64,000 nt of DNA from a virus: positions 1-64,000 of the IMG/VR virus record IMGVR_UViG_3300042508_000221. One strand, 5' to 3'. A model generated the notes under the pieces. That model was given only the letters and a program-made list of their open reading frames with translations. It ran no database searches and was not told where the DNA came from. This document shows positions 16,701-25,288 of this stretch, in pieces (positions within the stretch are counted from its first letter, which is position 1; every line of letters starts with the position of its first letter). Position numbers and translations under genes: made by a program.

Positions 16701-18931
16701 CAGCACAGGTGCCGACATCTGTTCAGGGTCAGATCGAGGCGTTGCGCAAGTCGCAGGAACTGAAAAGGCCCGAGCAAGGCCAGCGGGATCTGGGTTTCAT
16801 CCCGACTGGCGTAGCGATTGACGCCGACCGCGAGATCGCAAAGTTCGAGGCGATGATCCAGTCGCTGCAAAAAGTGATAGAAAGCGGAGTCGTCGATTCC
16901 GCCGCAAAGACATACGCCGCATCTGTTGACGCAGCCAATTCGATCAGGGCAGCGCAAGAGGACGTTGCAGACGCCATCAAGCGAGGCGTGCCCCCTGCGC
17001 TCGCGTTTCAGGCTGAGTTGGACAAGCTTTCGTCTGAGCTTGCCGCGGCAGACGACGAACTCCGCACGGCTGTTACCGCGAGCCCAGATGACCCCAACAT
17101 CACGCCTGAGAGGCGGGAATCCGCCATCAATCGCGCGCAGGAGCGTGTGGAGAGCGTCAATCAGCAGCGTGCCGACGTGGAGTCGCGGGCGAGGGAAGTG
17201 CGTCTGGGCCGCACGTTCGGCGGCGAGCGGACAACGAAAGCTCTGTCATCGCTTGAGGGCAACGACAGGTTCGCGAACGAGCAGGCTGGTCTGGTCGCTC
17301 GCCTAAAGCGAGCTGTCGACGACGAGGTGCAGGCCCGTCGCAAGGCGTCAGAGGCGGCGGCGAGAGAGGCAGCGATCGTCGACCTGATTGCCAAGAAGCG
17401 GACGGAGGTCGCGAATTCCGGCAGCGACATCAACAAGCGAATGATCGCGGAGGCCGACATCAAGGCCGCAGAGGCAGACCTTGAGAAGGCGAAGGCTGCG
17501 AGAGAGGCGGCGTCCGCTGCATCCGACCTCGCCCAGAAAGCCTCCGAAGCCGCCGCCGCCCTGGCCGAGGCCGCCGCCGGCATCGAAGCCGCGTTGACCC
17601 GCATCCGCAAAGTCGGCGAATCGGCGTTGCAGAGGTCTGAGCAGGGCGCGGACGCCGCACAGAGGGCGTTTGAGGAAAACCCGCTGCGGGCAGGGGCCCG
17701 CGAAGCCAGAGATGCAGCCGAGGAGCGGCTGATCAATGACCGCGCTACGGTCGGCGGTGCCCAGGCGAGCCTAGACAATCGCCGCCGCGAGATTCAGCAA
17801 GACCCGCAGATGCAGGCGATCAACAGCGAACTTGAAGCCGCCACGCAACGCCGTAAAGACCTTGAGGCCAAGGGTGCGATCGGCGGCGGGCTTAATCAGG
17901 CTGAGAGCGCGGAGCTTGACGCCGCGGCCAAGCGAGAGATTGAGCTGCTCCGGCAGCGAGAAATGATGGCGCGACAGTTGACCGAGGCCGAGCGGAAGCA
18001 GCTTGACGCCATCAACAACGGCATCCTGGCTCGCGAGAAGGAGCTTGAGAAGGGTCGCCAGCGGGCCGCTGAAGACCCGACATTTAAACGCAGCATCGAT
18101 GCGGCGAACCAGATCATGGCCGACAGCGAGCGGCAGGCGAACGAGGCGCAGCAGCGGTACATCAATAATCCGACCGAGAAGAACCGTAAGGAGCGGGACG
18201 AAGCCGATGCTCGCCTCCGCAGCGATCGCCAGCGCGCCCAGGAGTTGCAGGACAATCTGGACAACAAGCGGAAGGAGATTGAGCGAGACCCAGCCGTCGC
18301 GGCAAACAACAAGGCAATCGCAGCGAACGACAAGCGTTTGGCTGATCTGGCCGAGAAGGAGGCGAAGGGTGGGCTCACAGGCCTGGAGATACAAGAGAGG
18401 GAACGCATTCAGGGAGAGAACCGCAGAATGCGAGGCGAGAATGAGGCAGCCATAGACGCTGGTACTCGTGACGAACGCAAGTCAATCGACGGCGAGCAAT
18501 ACACCCGCAACCAACGCGATCGCGCCCGCCGCGGACGCGACCTGGGCATGACTGACCGCGAGCGGTTCCGCCGCGACTTCGAGGAAGGCGCAGGAGCCGA
18601 CATCAACGCCCGCGCCGCCGAAATGCGGCGAGCCGGCGAAGACCCCACAAAGTTTCTCCGCCAAGCCTTGCGGAACCAGATGGAGCAAGTCGCCCCGATG
18701 CTCAAGGGCTTCCAAGACGAGCGGCAGACCGCCGCCCTGCAAGGCCCGTCCCGCGCCGCCCTAAACGTCTCCGACGTTTCGACGAGCCAGGGTGCCAGCG
18801 AACTTACCCGACTTCTCCGAGGCGAAGATTCGGCGAAGGACGTGAATCTCGCGGAGCTACAGAAGCAGACGGGCTACCTTGCCGACATCAGGGCTGACCT
18901 CAAGGCAAACAACCCAGGAGTGCTCCTCTAA
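13778..18931 (+). CDS. Tape measure protein
   Basis: 1717 residues, the longest gene, directly after the chaperones. It starts MANGYLGKISAVVSANTADF with a coiled coil. Residues 291-464 are six near-perfect 29-residue repeats (AEIAVLQRRAQAEKTAELER type). A hydrophobic region around 700-745 (ITQMAFILGGTTGLFVGLGA, then VIAGQAAVAIIKF) may insert in the host membrane. The last 700 residues are Ala/Glu/Arg-rich helix. Length sets the tail at roughly 250 nm if fully helical. No peptidase or transglycosylase motif was seen. Confidence 0.92.
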   Translation: MANGYLGKISAVVSANTADFSSKLNAAAKDVQKFASSMQGSLTSAQSSSSSALRGIYTDAQKLERALTAISTRKLSFRGFADKDIDTAVGRMQALYSATEQINKPLASAAKAFSKLPAEIQGAFLPALISSQKAAESLADEINRTGKVSEQRFDAVAAKIERTTAAMSRLKEASSLVSGLATGRELAFQRPEMVAETRRSASLQSDIGRLPAADIGGYADLVTQQRAAAVETERLAAALEKAKLSRNADVAAATAAYQSQLAAQRQLNDEIERRVGAQEAASKRAAAAAGAEIAVLQRRAQAEKTAELERQAQAQRTADAEIALLQRRAQSQKDAELERQAQAQRTADAEIAVLQRVQQAAKAAELERQAQAQKIADSEIANLQRVQQAAKAAEIERQAQAQRTVDAELAVLQRRAQAEKTAELERQAQAQRTADAEIALLQRVQQAAKAAEIERQAQSQKTADDEIASLIRREQAARAGATGGEGSLGLGLDIEAPARQLGVLQGSISSLKSVIDTLPEPMRARFVPAIREAEAEFIRLSTAAVPIAADIEAARQRLIHLTQDATRATQAMNFSQSFGGAGATGVNLGLDQRALQGYNAQLQILQGAISRGSAEARGPAVAAFERFRAAVSTAFDEGTIDSRAMRAQLAALRTEAIAAAAAAGGVRVGTLTREVSRAGDVGRAGFDRFGLALNQAGYAIDDFMSSTGGLEFKLRAVSNNITQMAFILGGTTGLFVGLGAVIAGQAAVAIIKFMNSGRSAEDQTKALNDALAKQKSLVDGLAESHKALADAILRGTTSSSSESERKIVAGQADLRRQSAELSAERKATADTAPLAPQSISRMIGEFLETRQRRNEFQGVAELRAELNKLEKQLKAATTVGERATIQGRIRDTGRAELATRGRLAAGQTPDQTVVQSAIRGSADSSENAYNGTFLGFNTEQMFANATTLGGSYFSGVNNARYDQQIAANEGLRGLAAQVPTSVQGQIEALRKSQELKRPEQGQRDLGFIPTGVAIDADREIAKFEAMIQSLQKVIESGVVDSAAKTYAASVDAANSIRAAQEDVADAIKRGVPPALAFQAELDKLSSELAAADDELRTAVTASPDDPNITPERRESAINRAQERVESVNQQRADVESRAREVRLGRTFGGERTTKALSSLEGNDRFANEQAGLVARLKRAVDDEVQARRKASEAAAREAAIVDLIAKKRTEVANSGSDINKRMIAEADIKAAEADLEKAKAAREAASAASDLAQKASEAAAALAEAAAGIEAALTRIRKVGESALQRSEQGADAAQRAFEENPLRAGAREARDAAEERLINDRATVGGAQASLDNRRREIQQDPQMQAINSELEAATQRRKDLEAKGAIGGGLNQAESAELDAAAKREIELLRQREMMARQLTEAERKQLDAINNGILAREKELEKGRQRAAEDPTFKRSIDAANQIMADSERQANEAQQRYINNPTEKNRKERDEADARLRSDRQRAQELQDNLDNKRKEIERDPAVAANNKAIAANDKRLADLAEKEAKGGLTGLEIQERERIQGENRRMRGENEAAIDAGTRDERKSIDGEQYTRNQRDRARRGRDLGMTDRERFRRDFEEGAGADINARAAEMRRAGEDPTKFLRQALRNQMEQVAPMLKGFQDERQTAALQGPSRAALNVSDVSTSQGASELTRLLRGEDSAKDVNLAELQKQTGYLADIRADLKANNPGVLL
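14648..15169 (+). repeat. Six tandem 87-bp units within the tape measure gene
   Basis: Each unit codes for 29 residues and the reading frame never breaks. A 100-base exact match joins 14655-14754 and 15003-15102, four units apart, which shows recent duplication or gene conversion. A seventh, shorter unit begins at 15170. Confidence 0.9.
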
Positions 18932-20025
18932 TGCCCAAGCTCGTCTCCGAACTCGCCCAGGGCAAATCATTCAGCCGCAGCGCCGACGGCGGGCAGCTTG
19001 CCGATCAGGCCACGCGGACGTGGAAGATTCTGCTGAACTCGCCGAACGAGTCGTTCAACATAGCCCAGGCAGTCGGCGTCAACATCGGCGACCCCCTTGG
19101 CTCGGCGAACCCCATCCCGTGCGTCAGCCTGGACGTGAAGGCGGACGGCGAGAGCAGGCTCGTGCGGATCGTCACCGCGCAGTATCGCAGCAATGCGGGC
19201 ATGGGCACCATAGACCCGGGCACGCAAGAGCCAGCCCAGCGGCCTGCAATGTATTCGATGACCACGTCGCTGACGGAGATCGCGGCGTGGGGTGGCGCGC
19301 CGGTGACAGGTGGCGTGTCTGGTTCATGGATTCCAGCAGTCAACCCAGTCGGCGACTTAGTCGACGGCGTGACGCGACTTGAGCCGGTAGTGAACATCAA
19401 CATTGATCAGTATTCGTATTCCGACATGAGCCAGCTCCTGGCCTACTGCGGCTATGTAAACAGAGACAACTTCACCTTCTCCAACCTGTCGGTCGGCGTT
19501 CATTGCTGTATGTTACAGAGCATTGCGTCAACAGCCGTTGTCGAGCAGTTCGGCGACTTCAAGTTTCGCGGATTCAAGGTCTCGTTCGGCTTTGCAGTCA
19601 GAGCGCACTGGACGATCACCCGCGAAGGCTTCCAGGCGATTGGCTGGGACATGGCCGTTCCGCAGACGGGGTTCAATGTCATCAACTACGGCCTGTCGTC
19701 TCCGAATGAAGTCGACATTGAGTCGCTGACTCTTCAACATGACGAGATCGGGAAGGTGCAGCTCAACAGTGATGGAACGCCACAAACCTACGCTTTTGGG
19801 ACTCAAACCAAAAGGACGAGGGCGATGGTTACGGTGCCCGCAAACCAAGGCGGGTGGACACAGAGACCATCTGCCCAGCCGGTAGCGCTCAACGACGACG
19901 GTACGCCGCGGAATGTCCGTAACTTCCCGATGGCGCAGAAAGTCCTCATCAACCGTATCTGCATTCAGCCCGAGATGAATTTCGGCAACAACTTCGCGAA
20001 CTTCGGAATTAGGTGGTTTACCTAA
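18931..20025 (+). CDS. Tail protein downstream of the tape measure, candidate distal tail protein
   Basis: 364 residues, start overlapping the tape measure stop by one base. Rich in Asn, Gly, Ser and Thr with aromatic strands (DQYSYSDMSQLLAYCGY). It lacks a signal peptide or enzyme motif. In this gene order the slot belongs to distal tail or baseplate hub proteins. The family is not recognised. Confidence 0.6.
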   Translation: MPKLVSELAQGKSFSRSADGGQLADQATRTWKILLNSPNESFNIAQAVGVNIGDPLGSANPIPCVSLDVKADGESRLVRIVTAQYRSNAGMGTIDPGTQEPAQRPAMYSMTTSLTEIAAWGGAPVTGGVSGSWIPAVNPVGDLVDGVTRLEPVVNINIDQYSYSDMSQLLAYCGYVNRDNFTFSNLSVGVHCCMLQSIASTAVVEQFGDFKFRGFKVSFGFAVRAHWTITREGFQAIGWDMAVPQTGFNVINYGLSSPNEVDIESLTLQHDEIGKVQLNSDGTPQTYAFGTQTKRTRAMVTVPANQGGWTQRPSAQPVALNDDGTPRNVRNFPMAQKVLINRICIQPEMNFGNNFANFGIRWFT

Positions 20026-20735
20026 TGGCTGACGGCAAGTACCTCATCGGCGAGAGCCTCCGCGAGAAGCTGAAAAGCACGATCGCGAAGGTGGAGTCCA
20101 TACCCTTCGGCGGCCCGGTGAGCCGGATTCCGACGGTGATCGAAGGCGACGGGCAGTCGTTCGCCCCAAAAGTCTTCCGCGTCTGCACGGCCACGGGCGC
20201 ATGGCAGCTAAACGCGATCAAGGCCGTCGCTTACTACGGCGTCACCAGCACGCCCAACACCGTCAACGTCATCAACCAGATCGTGAGCCTGCCGGCACCA
20301 AAGAGCACGAACACCCCTCGAATCGTCAACATCGCCAAAGACGGCACGCAGTGGTATCTGGTCAGCTTCCAGATGGCGACGGCGACGGCGGTGTTTTCTG
20401 GGCGGACGCAGACGATGACATTCGTCGGCACAGCCGCCACTCAGAGGATCACGTTTGTTGGGACTGGCTCAACGCAGACTCTAACCTACGCCGCCCCGGG
20501 CACCGCCGACGCGACGGTGGTGACGGGCGTGTCTGCTTCGCTCAACACCACCAACTGCTCAATCTCGGTTGTCACGGCAACGGCAAGGCTGAAAACAGTT
20601 GGCGACCCCAGGACAGCCACCACCATATCCATGTCGGGCACGCAGACCGCCACGACCATATCCATGTCGGGCACGCAGACGGCGACCTTCATCACCAACA
20701 CGTTCACGGCCACGTTCGTGACCCTGGAGATATAA
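20025..20735 (+). CDS. Hypothetical tail protein with Thr-rich C-terminal repeats
   Basis: 236 residues from the ATG that overlaps the previous TAA (TAATG). The first 120 residues look globular; the rest is Thr/Ala/Ser-rich beta repeat, including MTFVGTAATQRITFVGTGS and two copies of TATTISMSGTQ. Such threads are common in fibrous virion proteins. Its partner genes on both sides are also tail-tip candidates. Confidence 0.6.
   Translation: MADGKYLIGESLREKLKSTIAKVESIPFGGPVSRIPTVIEGDGQSFAPKVFRVCTATGAWQLNAIKAVAYYGVTSTPNTVNVINQIVSLPAPKSTNTPRIVNIAKDGTQWYLVSFQMATATAVFSGRTQTMTFVGTAATQRITFVGTGSTQTLTYAAPGTADATVVTGVSASLNTTNCSISVVTATARLKTVGDPRTATTISMSGTQTATTISMSGTQTATFITNTFTATFVTLEI
20622..20680 (+). 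repeat. Direct repeat of 26 bp, spacing 33 bp
   Basis: Two identical 26-base copies (20622-20647 and 20655-20680) encode the repeated TTISMSGTQ peptide. The 33-base period keeps the frame, so copy number can change without harm. Confidence 0.85.
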
Positions 20736-20737
20736 TC

Positions 20738-21340
20738 ATGGCGTGTCCATGCTGCGGCCAGACATGGCAATGCCTTGCGTGCTGCTGCCCGAGCGGCCAG
20801 CCATCGCCGCAGTCCATCCAGCTACGGCTTTATAACTGGCGAGTCTCCGATGTCGCACCGCGGCGAGGGCAGGGCGAGTACCTCTCATCTCGCGGAATGG
20901 GCGCGGTGACGTTCAGGGATTTTTCCGTCGAGGGCACTTACACGCTGTCGCTCACGACAATACCAGACCCCTTTTACACGCTCAACCAAGGGAATTCGGT
21001 CAGTTGTGTACGATATGTCTATCGCGAAGGCGCGCCGTCCGGCTGCCCGATGCTGGTGCAGTACCAAACTCTTCCACAAGGGGTTCCAGAAAACAACAAG
21101 AAACTTTTATTCGTAGCACGAATGGCCTGGGGCTCGAAGTATGTTTTTGCTTTTTCCGGCGAAAACCAGCAGGGGCGCTGCCTCTCCTTCGCGTCATCGT
21201 CGACTGCTGGAACTGGATACGACCTATGCACCGGCGTTCGCCAACAGAGGTTGCCGGGGGAACCTGACTCCGTCCCTTATGCGGTCTGCACGGTCGAGGG
21301 GCAGGAAGTGGCGATGCTGTTTGACGTTGAGCATATATAG
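20738..21340 (+). CDS. Hypothetical cysteine-containing tail-region protein
   Basis: 200 residues from ATG 20738. It opens with MACPCCGQTWQCLACCCPSG, seven cysteines in 20 residues, which could bind metal or form disulfides. The body (LRLYNWRVSDVAPRR, then VTFRDFSVEGTYTLSL) looks beta-rich. The next gene is also cysteine-rich, and the two start only 10 bases apart. Confidence 0.6.
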   Translation: MACPCCGQTWQCLACCCPSGQPSPQSIQLRLYNWRVSDVAPRRGQGEYLSSRGMGAVTFRDFSVEGTYTLSLTTIPDPFYTLNQGNSVSCVRYVYREGAPSGCPMLVQYQTLPQGVPENNKKLLFVARMAWGSKYVFAFSGENQQGRCLSFASSSTAGTGYDLCTGVRQQRLPGEPDSVPYAVCTVEGQEVAMLFDVEHI

Positions 21341-21349
21341 GTAACTTCT

Positions 21350-21580
21350 ATGCCGTGCTATAGCGCCGCAAACGTCACTCTCTGGCTGGGCTACAAGAGG
21401 CTCGGCAAGGCATACGCCACGCAGCAGGAGTGCGAGCAGGAGTGTTCGCAGCCTTCGGGGGCGTGCTGTAACGCAGGAGTGTGCCGAACCGCAACGCCCT
21501 GCCAGTGCGCCGGACAGGGCGACTCTTTTCTGGGGATAGGAACACAATGCTCGCCAAACCCATGCAACCCACTTCCATGA
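21350..21580 (+). CDS. Small cysteine-rich protein
   Basis: 76 residues with ten cysteines in CC, CxC and CxxxC patterns (GACCNAGVC, TPCQCAG, QCSPNPC). No signal peptide is seen. A metal-binding or disulfide-knotted knob at the tail tip is possible, but no family is recognised. It overlaps the next gene by 34 bases. Confidence 0.5.
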   Translation: MPCYSAANVTLWLGYKRLGKAYATQQECEQECSQPSGACCNAGVCRTATPCQCAGQGDSFLGIGTQCSPNPCNPLP

Positions 21581-22011
21581 TTACCTGCCACCGCATGCAC
21601 CTTGAGGTTCGCTGCGCCGAACGTGGCTACACGCTCGACGAAGTGATGCCGTGCGTTGTCGCCCGGGATGGCGACGAGTGGACAGTGGACATCGACCACC
21701 CCGCTTTCCCCCGGGACTCGCGATTTCCGCCGCCACCCCCGCCGCACGGCCCAGGCACGGAACTCAAAAAGCTCCTGGCCGGATGGCCGTTTCGCATCAC
21801 AGCTTCCCCAGACTGCTCGTGTAACCAAGTCGCCAACGAGATGGACGCCTGGGGCGTGGACGAGTGTGAGAAGCCCGACCGCGTCGAATACGTCCTTTCG
21901 GCCATGCGGGCCAATGCTGAGAAGCGCGGCCTGCCATTTCTTGACGCCGCCGGCAGGTTTCTGATCAAGCGTGCTATCAAGCAAGCGCGAAAATCAAAGG
22001 TTGACCCATAA
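21547..22011 (+). CDS. Conserved phage protein of unknown function
   Basis: 154 residues from ATG 21547 (21577 is another possible start). After a variable Pro-rich stretch it has GPGTELKKLLAGWPF, a CxC pair, MDAWGVDECEKPDRV and a C-terminal basic helix. This GPGTELKKLL...CxC...M...G...CEK pattern recurs in tail-region phage proteins of unknown role. Confidence 0.65.
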   Translation: MLAKPMQPTSMITCHRMHLEVRCAERGYTLDEVMPCVVARDGDEWTVDIDHPAFPRDSRFPPPPPPHGPGTELKKLLAGWPFRITASPDCSCNQVANEMDAWGVDECEKPDRVEYVLSAMRANAEKRGLPFLDAAGRFLIKRAIKQARKSKVDP

Positions 22012-22012
22012 A

Positions 22013-22031
22013 GGCTACTCGGCCACACTAT
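22013..22031 (+). promoter_or_regulatory. Recurrent GGCTACT motif copy
   Basis: GGCTACTCGGCCACACTAT lies just after the upstream stop and is preceded by TTGACC at 22001-22006. It overlaps the first ATG of the next gene, so if it is a promoter the transcript would be nearly leaderless. Confidence 0.4.
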
Positions 22032-22263
22032 GTCTATGTCCAAGAAGCCGCCACGGGGATTGATACTTCCCCCTGAACTTGACGACGACGACGAGATCAC
22101 GGGCGGCGGCATCCCCGATGATGATGGATGGATTCACCTTGAGGGCAAGCCGAATGGACTTAGCGAAGGAGATCCTGGAGAGCGCGAAGCCGTCGGCAGG
22201 AAACCAAAGCTGGTTTCACGGTCTGTCAAGCGAGCACCAAGACGCCGTCCTCGCGGTTCGTGA
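22030..22263 (+). CDS. Small hypothetical protein, acidic then basic
   Basis: 77 residues: KKPPRGLILPPELDDDDE, a DDDGWIHLEGK stretch, then a basic end. The next gene overlaps it by 110 bases in another frame. The N-terminal two-thirds looks conserved in character; the Arg-rich end may be read-through past the useful part. An alternative start is ATG 22036. Confidence 0.45.
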   Translation: MSMSKKPPRGLILPPELDDDDEITGGGIPDDDGWIHLEGKPNGLSEGDPGEREAVGRKPKLVSRSVKRAPRRRPRGS

Positions 22264-22399
22264 CCAGTGGCGGAAGACCGCCGAGGCCACCGGCATCTCG
22301 GCCTCCCAGATGGCGAAGACGATCGTCGCAAAGCTCACGGCCCGCGGGTACAAGACCTCCAAGTTCAGGCAGGTGCAGCGATGGCTGACGCAGGGTTGA
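22154..22399 (+). CDS. Small helical protein, possible DNA-binding
   Basis: 81 residues from ATG 22154 (MDLAKEILESAKPSAGNQSW). Two or three helices with RDQWRKTAEATGISASQMAK, a possible helix-turn-helix, and a basic KTSKFRQVQRWL end. It overlaps genes on both sides. A regulator or DNA-binding adaptor is the best guess. Confidence 0.5.
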   Translation: MDLAKEILESAKPSAGNQSWFHGLSSEHQDAVLAVRDQWRKTAEATGISASQMAKTIVAKLTARGYKTSKFRQVQRWLTQG

Positions 22400-23562
22400 C
22401 CGGCGACATCCTTTCGGCCGCGGCAGCCGCCGCCACGCCGAAGCCCGCCGCCGACGCAGAGCAGGTGACGCAGCGCCGCGAGGGAGACGTGCTGGAGGCG
22501 CGCTCCACGTCGAAGCGCATCAAGACGGTCGCCGACCTCCTGGCTCACATCGAAGCTGACATGCGGGCTTATGATGTCGCAGCATCCGAGGCGACCAAGT
22601 GGGAGGTCGCAACAGCCGACTCAAGCGGCGAGCCGACCGTCACTGAGCTGCACCGCGTCTGGGTCAGGCTCAAGCCCAAGGCTGGCCCAGGGATCAAGGA
22701 AGTCGTCGAGGCGATGATCGCGGCGGCGAGTAAGCAGATAGTGCAGGCGAAGATGCCCAGGCATCGCAAGCGGCGAGACGGCCTGTGGAGCGTAGTGGTC
22801 GTCAGCGACCTGCACGTTGGGTCGAAGTCTTGGCGGCACGCGACCGGGCACGACTACGACATCAACATCGCAGGACAGGTTGCGGCAAAAACGACCAGCG
22901 AGTTGATTCAGCGCAGCGACGGCCTCGGCGTTACGCGGCGATCGATCGTGCTGTGCGGCGATACGCTACACTTCGACACAATTGCGGGAACGACGACATC
23001 GGGCACCTACCTAGACCGAGACACTCGCATACAGAAAGCCATAGAATGCGCCGCCGAGGCGATATTTCGAGCCGTCGAGCATTCTGCGTCGTCGGTTCCG
23101 ACGGACGTTGTTCTGGTGCCTGGAAACCACGACTCCGCGATGACCTGGGCACTCCAGAAGATCGTGGTGGAGCGGTATCGCAACGACAAACGAATCAAGG
23201 TCAACGGCGAATTCACCAGCCGAAAATACCTGATCCACGGGAAAAACCTGATCGGCGTGACGCACGGCGACAAGGGGAAAAAGCGTCTTGGTGGCATCAT
23301 GGCCTTGGAGGCCGCCGAGCAGTGGTCAACCTGCGTTCACCGCGAATGGCACGTCGGACATCTACACCATCAAGCAGCCGAGATAAGCACAATCGACGGT
23401 GTCGTCGTCAGGACGCACCCGACGATCGTTCCGCCGGACGCATGGCACTTCGATAACGGCTTTGTCGGAGCAGAGCGGGCAATGCAGGGGTTCGTCTACG
23501 CCCCCGAGGGCGGGCTGCTTGAGCTGCATATGGCTTACGCAGGATGCGGGAGGGCGCATTGA
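22381..23562 (+). CDS. Calcineurin-like metallophosphoesterase
   Basis: 393 residues. The five metal motifs are all visible: VVSDLHVGS, LCGDTLHFD, LVPGNHDSA, GVTHGDKGK and WHVGHLHH. The first 130 residues are a separate helical region. Enzymes of this type cleave phosphodiesters or phosphomonoesters; in phages they may process nucleic acid or nucleotides. Substrate cannot be told here. It overlaps the next TTG start by 4 bases. Confidence 0.85.
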   Translation: MADAGLTGDILSAAAAAATPKPAADAEQVTQRREGDVLEARSTSKRIKTVADLLAHIEADMRAYDVAASEATKWEVATADSSGEPTVTELHRVWVRLKPKAGPGIKEVVEAMIAAASKQIVQAKMPRHRKRRDGLWSVVVVSDLHVGSKSWRHATGHDYDINIAGQVAAKTTSELIQRSDGLGVTRRSIVLCGDTLHFDTIAGTTTSGTYLDRDTRIQKAIECAAEAIFRAVEHSASSVPTDVVLVPGNHDSAMTWALQKIVVERYRNDKRIKVNGEFTSRKYLIHGKNLIGVTHGDKGKKRLGGIMALEAAEQWSTCVHREWHVGHLHHQAAEISTIDGVVVRTHPTIVPPDAWHFDNGFVGAERAMQGFVYAPEGGLLELHMAYAGCGRAH

Positions 23563-24233
23563 GATTAGAGACTGAAGAGCAGCGAAGCCGTCGCCTCGCA
23601 GCCGGCCGAGAGCGGGCTGCCCGCTACAGAGCAAACGAAACACCAGAGCAGAGAGCAAAACGCCTTGCGTATTTTCAAGAGTATAGAAAGTCATACTACT
23701 CAGCCAACAAAGACAAGATAGCCGCCGGGAACAGGAAGAGATACGAGCAGAAGAAGCCTGAGATTTTAATGCAGTGCAAGGAATACAGACAGAAAAACAA
23801 AGACAAGATCACTGCCGCTTACTCGCATAAGCGAAGAACAGACCCGCAGACTCTCTTGGCAAGTCGCCTGCGGCACCGCCTATCCATGCTGCTTCGCGTC
23901 ACCGGAACCAGAAAAACAAAAGCAACCATGAGGCTTGTGGGGTGCGACCGGCCGTGCCTGAAGACATGGATTGAGATGCAGTTCCTCCCAGAAATGACTT
24001 GGGGCGTGTCACGCGAATGGCACATTGATCACATCATCCCGTGCAGCGCTTTTGATCTAACCTCCGAAAGTCAGCAGTCAGTTGCCTTTCACTACCTGAA
24101 CCTTCGGCCAATGTGGGCCAAAGACAACGTAGCCAAGCGAGACCGTCTGGTGGTTGAACGCCCCAGTGACGGCATTTGGACTCTTGATCACGTCATAAAA
24201 GCGCGCCGGATTACTGCCGGAGTTCGCCGATGA
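23559..24233 (+). CDS. HNH-type endonuclease with a basic helical N-terminus
   Basis: 224 residues if the TTG at 23559 is used (GGGAGG precedes it); an ATG at 23544 gives five more. The first 110 residues are rich in Lys, Arg, Tyr and Glu, likely a DNA-binding helix. WHIDHIIPCSAFDL then FHYLNLRPMWAKDNVAKRDR is an HNH (DH...N) nuclease signature. The gene is clearly more AT-rich than its neighbours (about 23640-23960), which fits a free-standing homing endonuclease. Confidence 0.75.
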   Translation: MRLETEEQRSRRLAAGRERAARYRANETPEQRAKRLAYFQEYRKSYYSANKDKIAAGNRKRYEQKKPEILMQCKEYRQKNKDKITAAYSHKRRTDPQTLLASRLRHRLSMLLRVTGTRKTKATMRLVGCDRPCLKTWIEMQFLPEMTWGVSREWHIDHIIPCSAFDLTSESQQSVAFHYLNLRPMWAKDNVAKRDRLVVERPSDGIWTLDHVIKARRITAGVRR

Positions 24234-24709
24234 ACGAACTGGACTACCTCCGCGAAGCCTGCCGCTACGCCTCAGAGCACTCCCACGACCCAGACACGCA
24301 GAACGGGGCCGTGCTCGTGACGGGCAGGCAGATCATCTACGCCGCCAACTGCGTTCCGGCGGGGGTGGCCCGCCCCGCGCACCGACTCGGGAGGCCGTTC
24401 AAGTACGACTTTATCGAGCACGCCGAGCGGGCGGCGATCCACAAGGCCGCGGCGGCCGGGGCGGCGACGGCCGGCGGGAAGCTCTACTGCCCCTGGTTCG
24501 CCTGCACCGACTGTGCCAGGGCGATCATTTCGGCGGGCATCACCGAGGTCGTCGGTCTGATCTCGCTCCGCAACGCCACGCCGGCCCGCTGGCTCCTCAA
24601 CGTGGAGCTGGCCGAAAAGATGCTCGAAGAGGCGTGCGTGAGCCAGCGGCTCCTGGCAGACACAGTCGGCGTCACACTTCGCTTCGACGGGAGGGATTTC
24701 TCATGCTGA
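24230..24709 (+). CDS. Deoxycytidylate deaminase family protein
   Basis: 159 residues. Zinc site: IEHAERAAIHKA (His and catalytic Glu) and PWFACTDCARAI (PCxxC-type pair). This is the CDA/dCMP deaminase fold; dCMP to dUMP supplies dTTP. The neighbouring dNMP kinase supports a nucleotide role. Both sides overlap adjacent genes by 4-7 bases. A different pyrimidine or modified base as substrate cannot be excluded. Confidence 0.85.
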   Translation: MNELDYLREACRYASEHSHDPDTQNGAVLVTGRQIIYAANCVPAGVARPAHRLGRPFKYDFIEHAERAAIHKAAAAGAATAGGKLYCPWFACTDCARAIISAGITEVVGLISLRNATPARWLLNVELAEKMLEEACVSQRLLADTVGVTLRFDGRDFSC

Positions 24710-25245
24710 TCGGACTCTGCGGGGCCGCCGGGGCTGGGAAGAATACGGTGGCAGAATTTCTTACGGATTCCGACGGCTGCACATTCATGCAGATCGCCTT
24801 CGCCGACCCGCTCTACGAGTGCGTCTCGACGATCACGGGCCTGCCGGCGGCCCGCCTCAAGGATCGCGTCGTCAAGGAGACCGTCATCCCCTGGCTGGGC
24901 AAGTCGCCCAGGCAACTGCTCCAGACCCTCGGCACCGAGTGGGGCCGCGGCACCGTCCATCCCGAAATCTGGGTTCGCATCGCGATGGAGCGAGCCGCCC
25001 AGCACCTGACCGTCAATCGCTGCGTGGTCATCACCGACGTTCGGTTCGACAACGAGGCTCAGGCCATCATCGACGCCGGAGGCGAGGTGTGGCGGGTTGA
25101 GCGGCCGGGGTGGCGGTGCCTCGCCGCCGAGGCGGCCACGCACCAGAGCGAGGCCGGGGTGAGCGACCATCTTGTCGCCCGAACCATCGACAATTCCGGC
25201 TCCTTGGATGCCCTCAGACTGCAACTCGTCGCTGCTACAATTTAG
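24703..25245 (+). CDS. Deoxynucleoside monophosphate kinase-like protein
   Basis: 180 residues from ATG 24703. P-loop GAAGAGKNTVAEF, then IAFADPLYECVSTITG, SPRQLLQTLGTEWGR and VVITDVRFDNEA are the order seen in phage dNMP kinases. It would phosphorylate dNMPs, possibly modified ones, given the deazaguanine genes elsewhere. It overlaps the deaminase gene by 7 bases. Confidence 0.85.
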   Translation: MLIGLCGAAGAGKNTVAEFLTDSDGCTFMQIAFADPLYECVSTITGLPAARLKDRVVKETVIPWLGKSPRQLLQTLGTEWGRGTVHPEIWVRIAMERAAQHLTVNRCVVITDVRFDNEAQAIIDAGGEVWRVERPGWRCLAAEAATHQSEAGVSDHLVARTIDNSGSLDALRLQLVAATI

Positions 25246-25248
25246 ATA

Positions 25249-25267
25249 GGCTACCGGCCTGCATACT
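25249..25267 (+). promoter_or_regulatory. Variant copy of the recurrent motif
   Basis: GGCTACCGGCCTGCATACT follows the kinase stop and lies 22 bases before the candidate holin gene. It shares TAGGCTAC with the other copies but the right half is shifted by one base. Confidence 0.35.
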
Positions 25268-25288
25268 GTAGTTTTCGCGGAGTGGCAG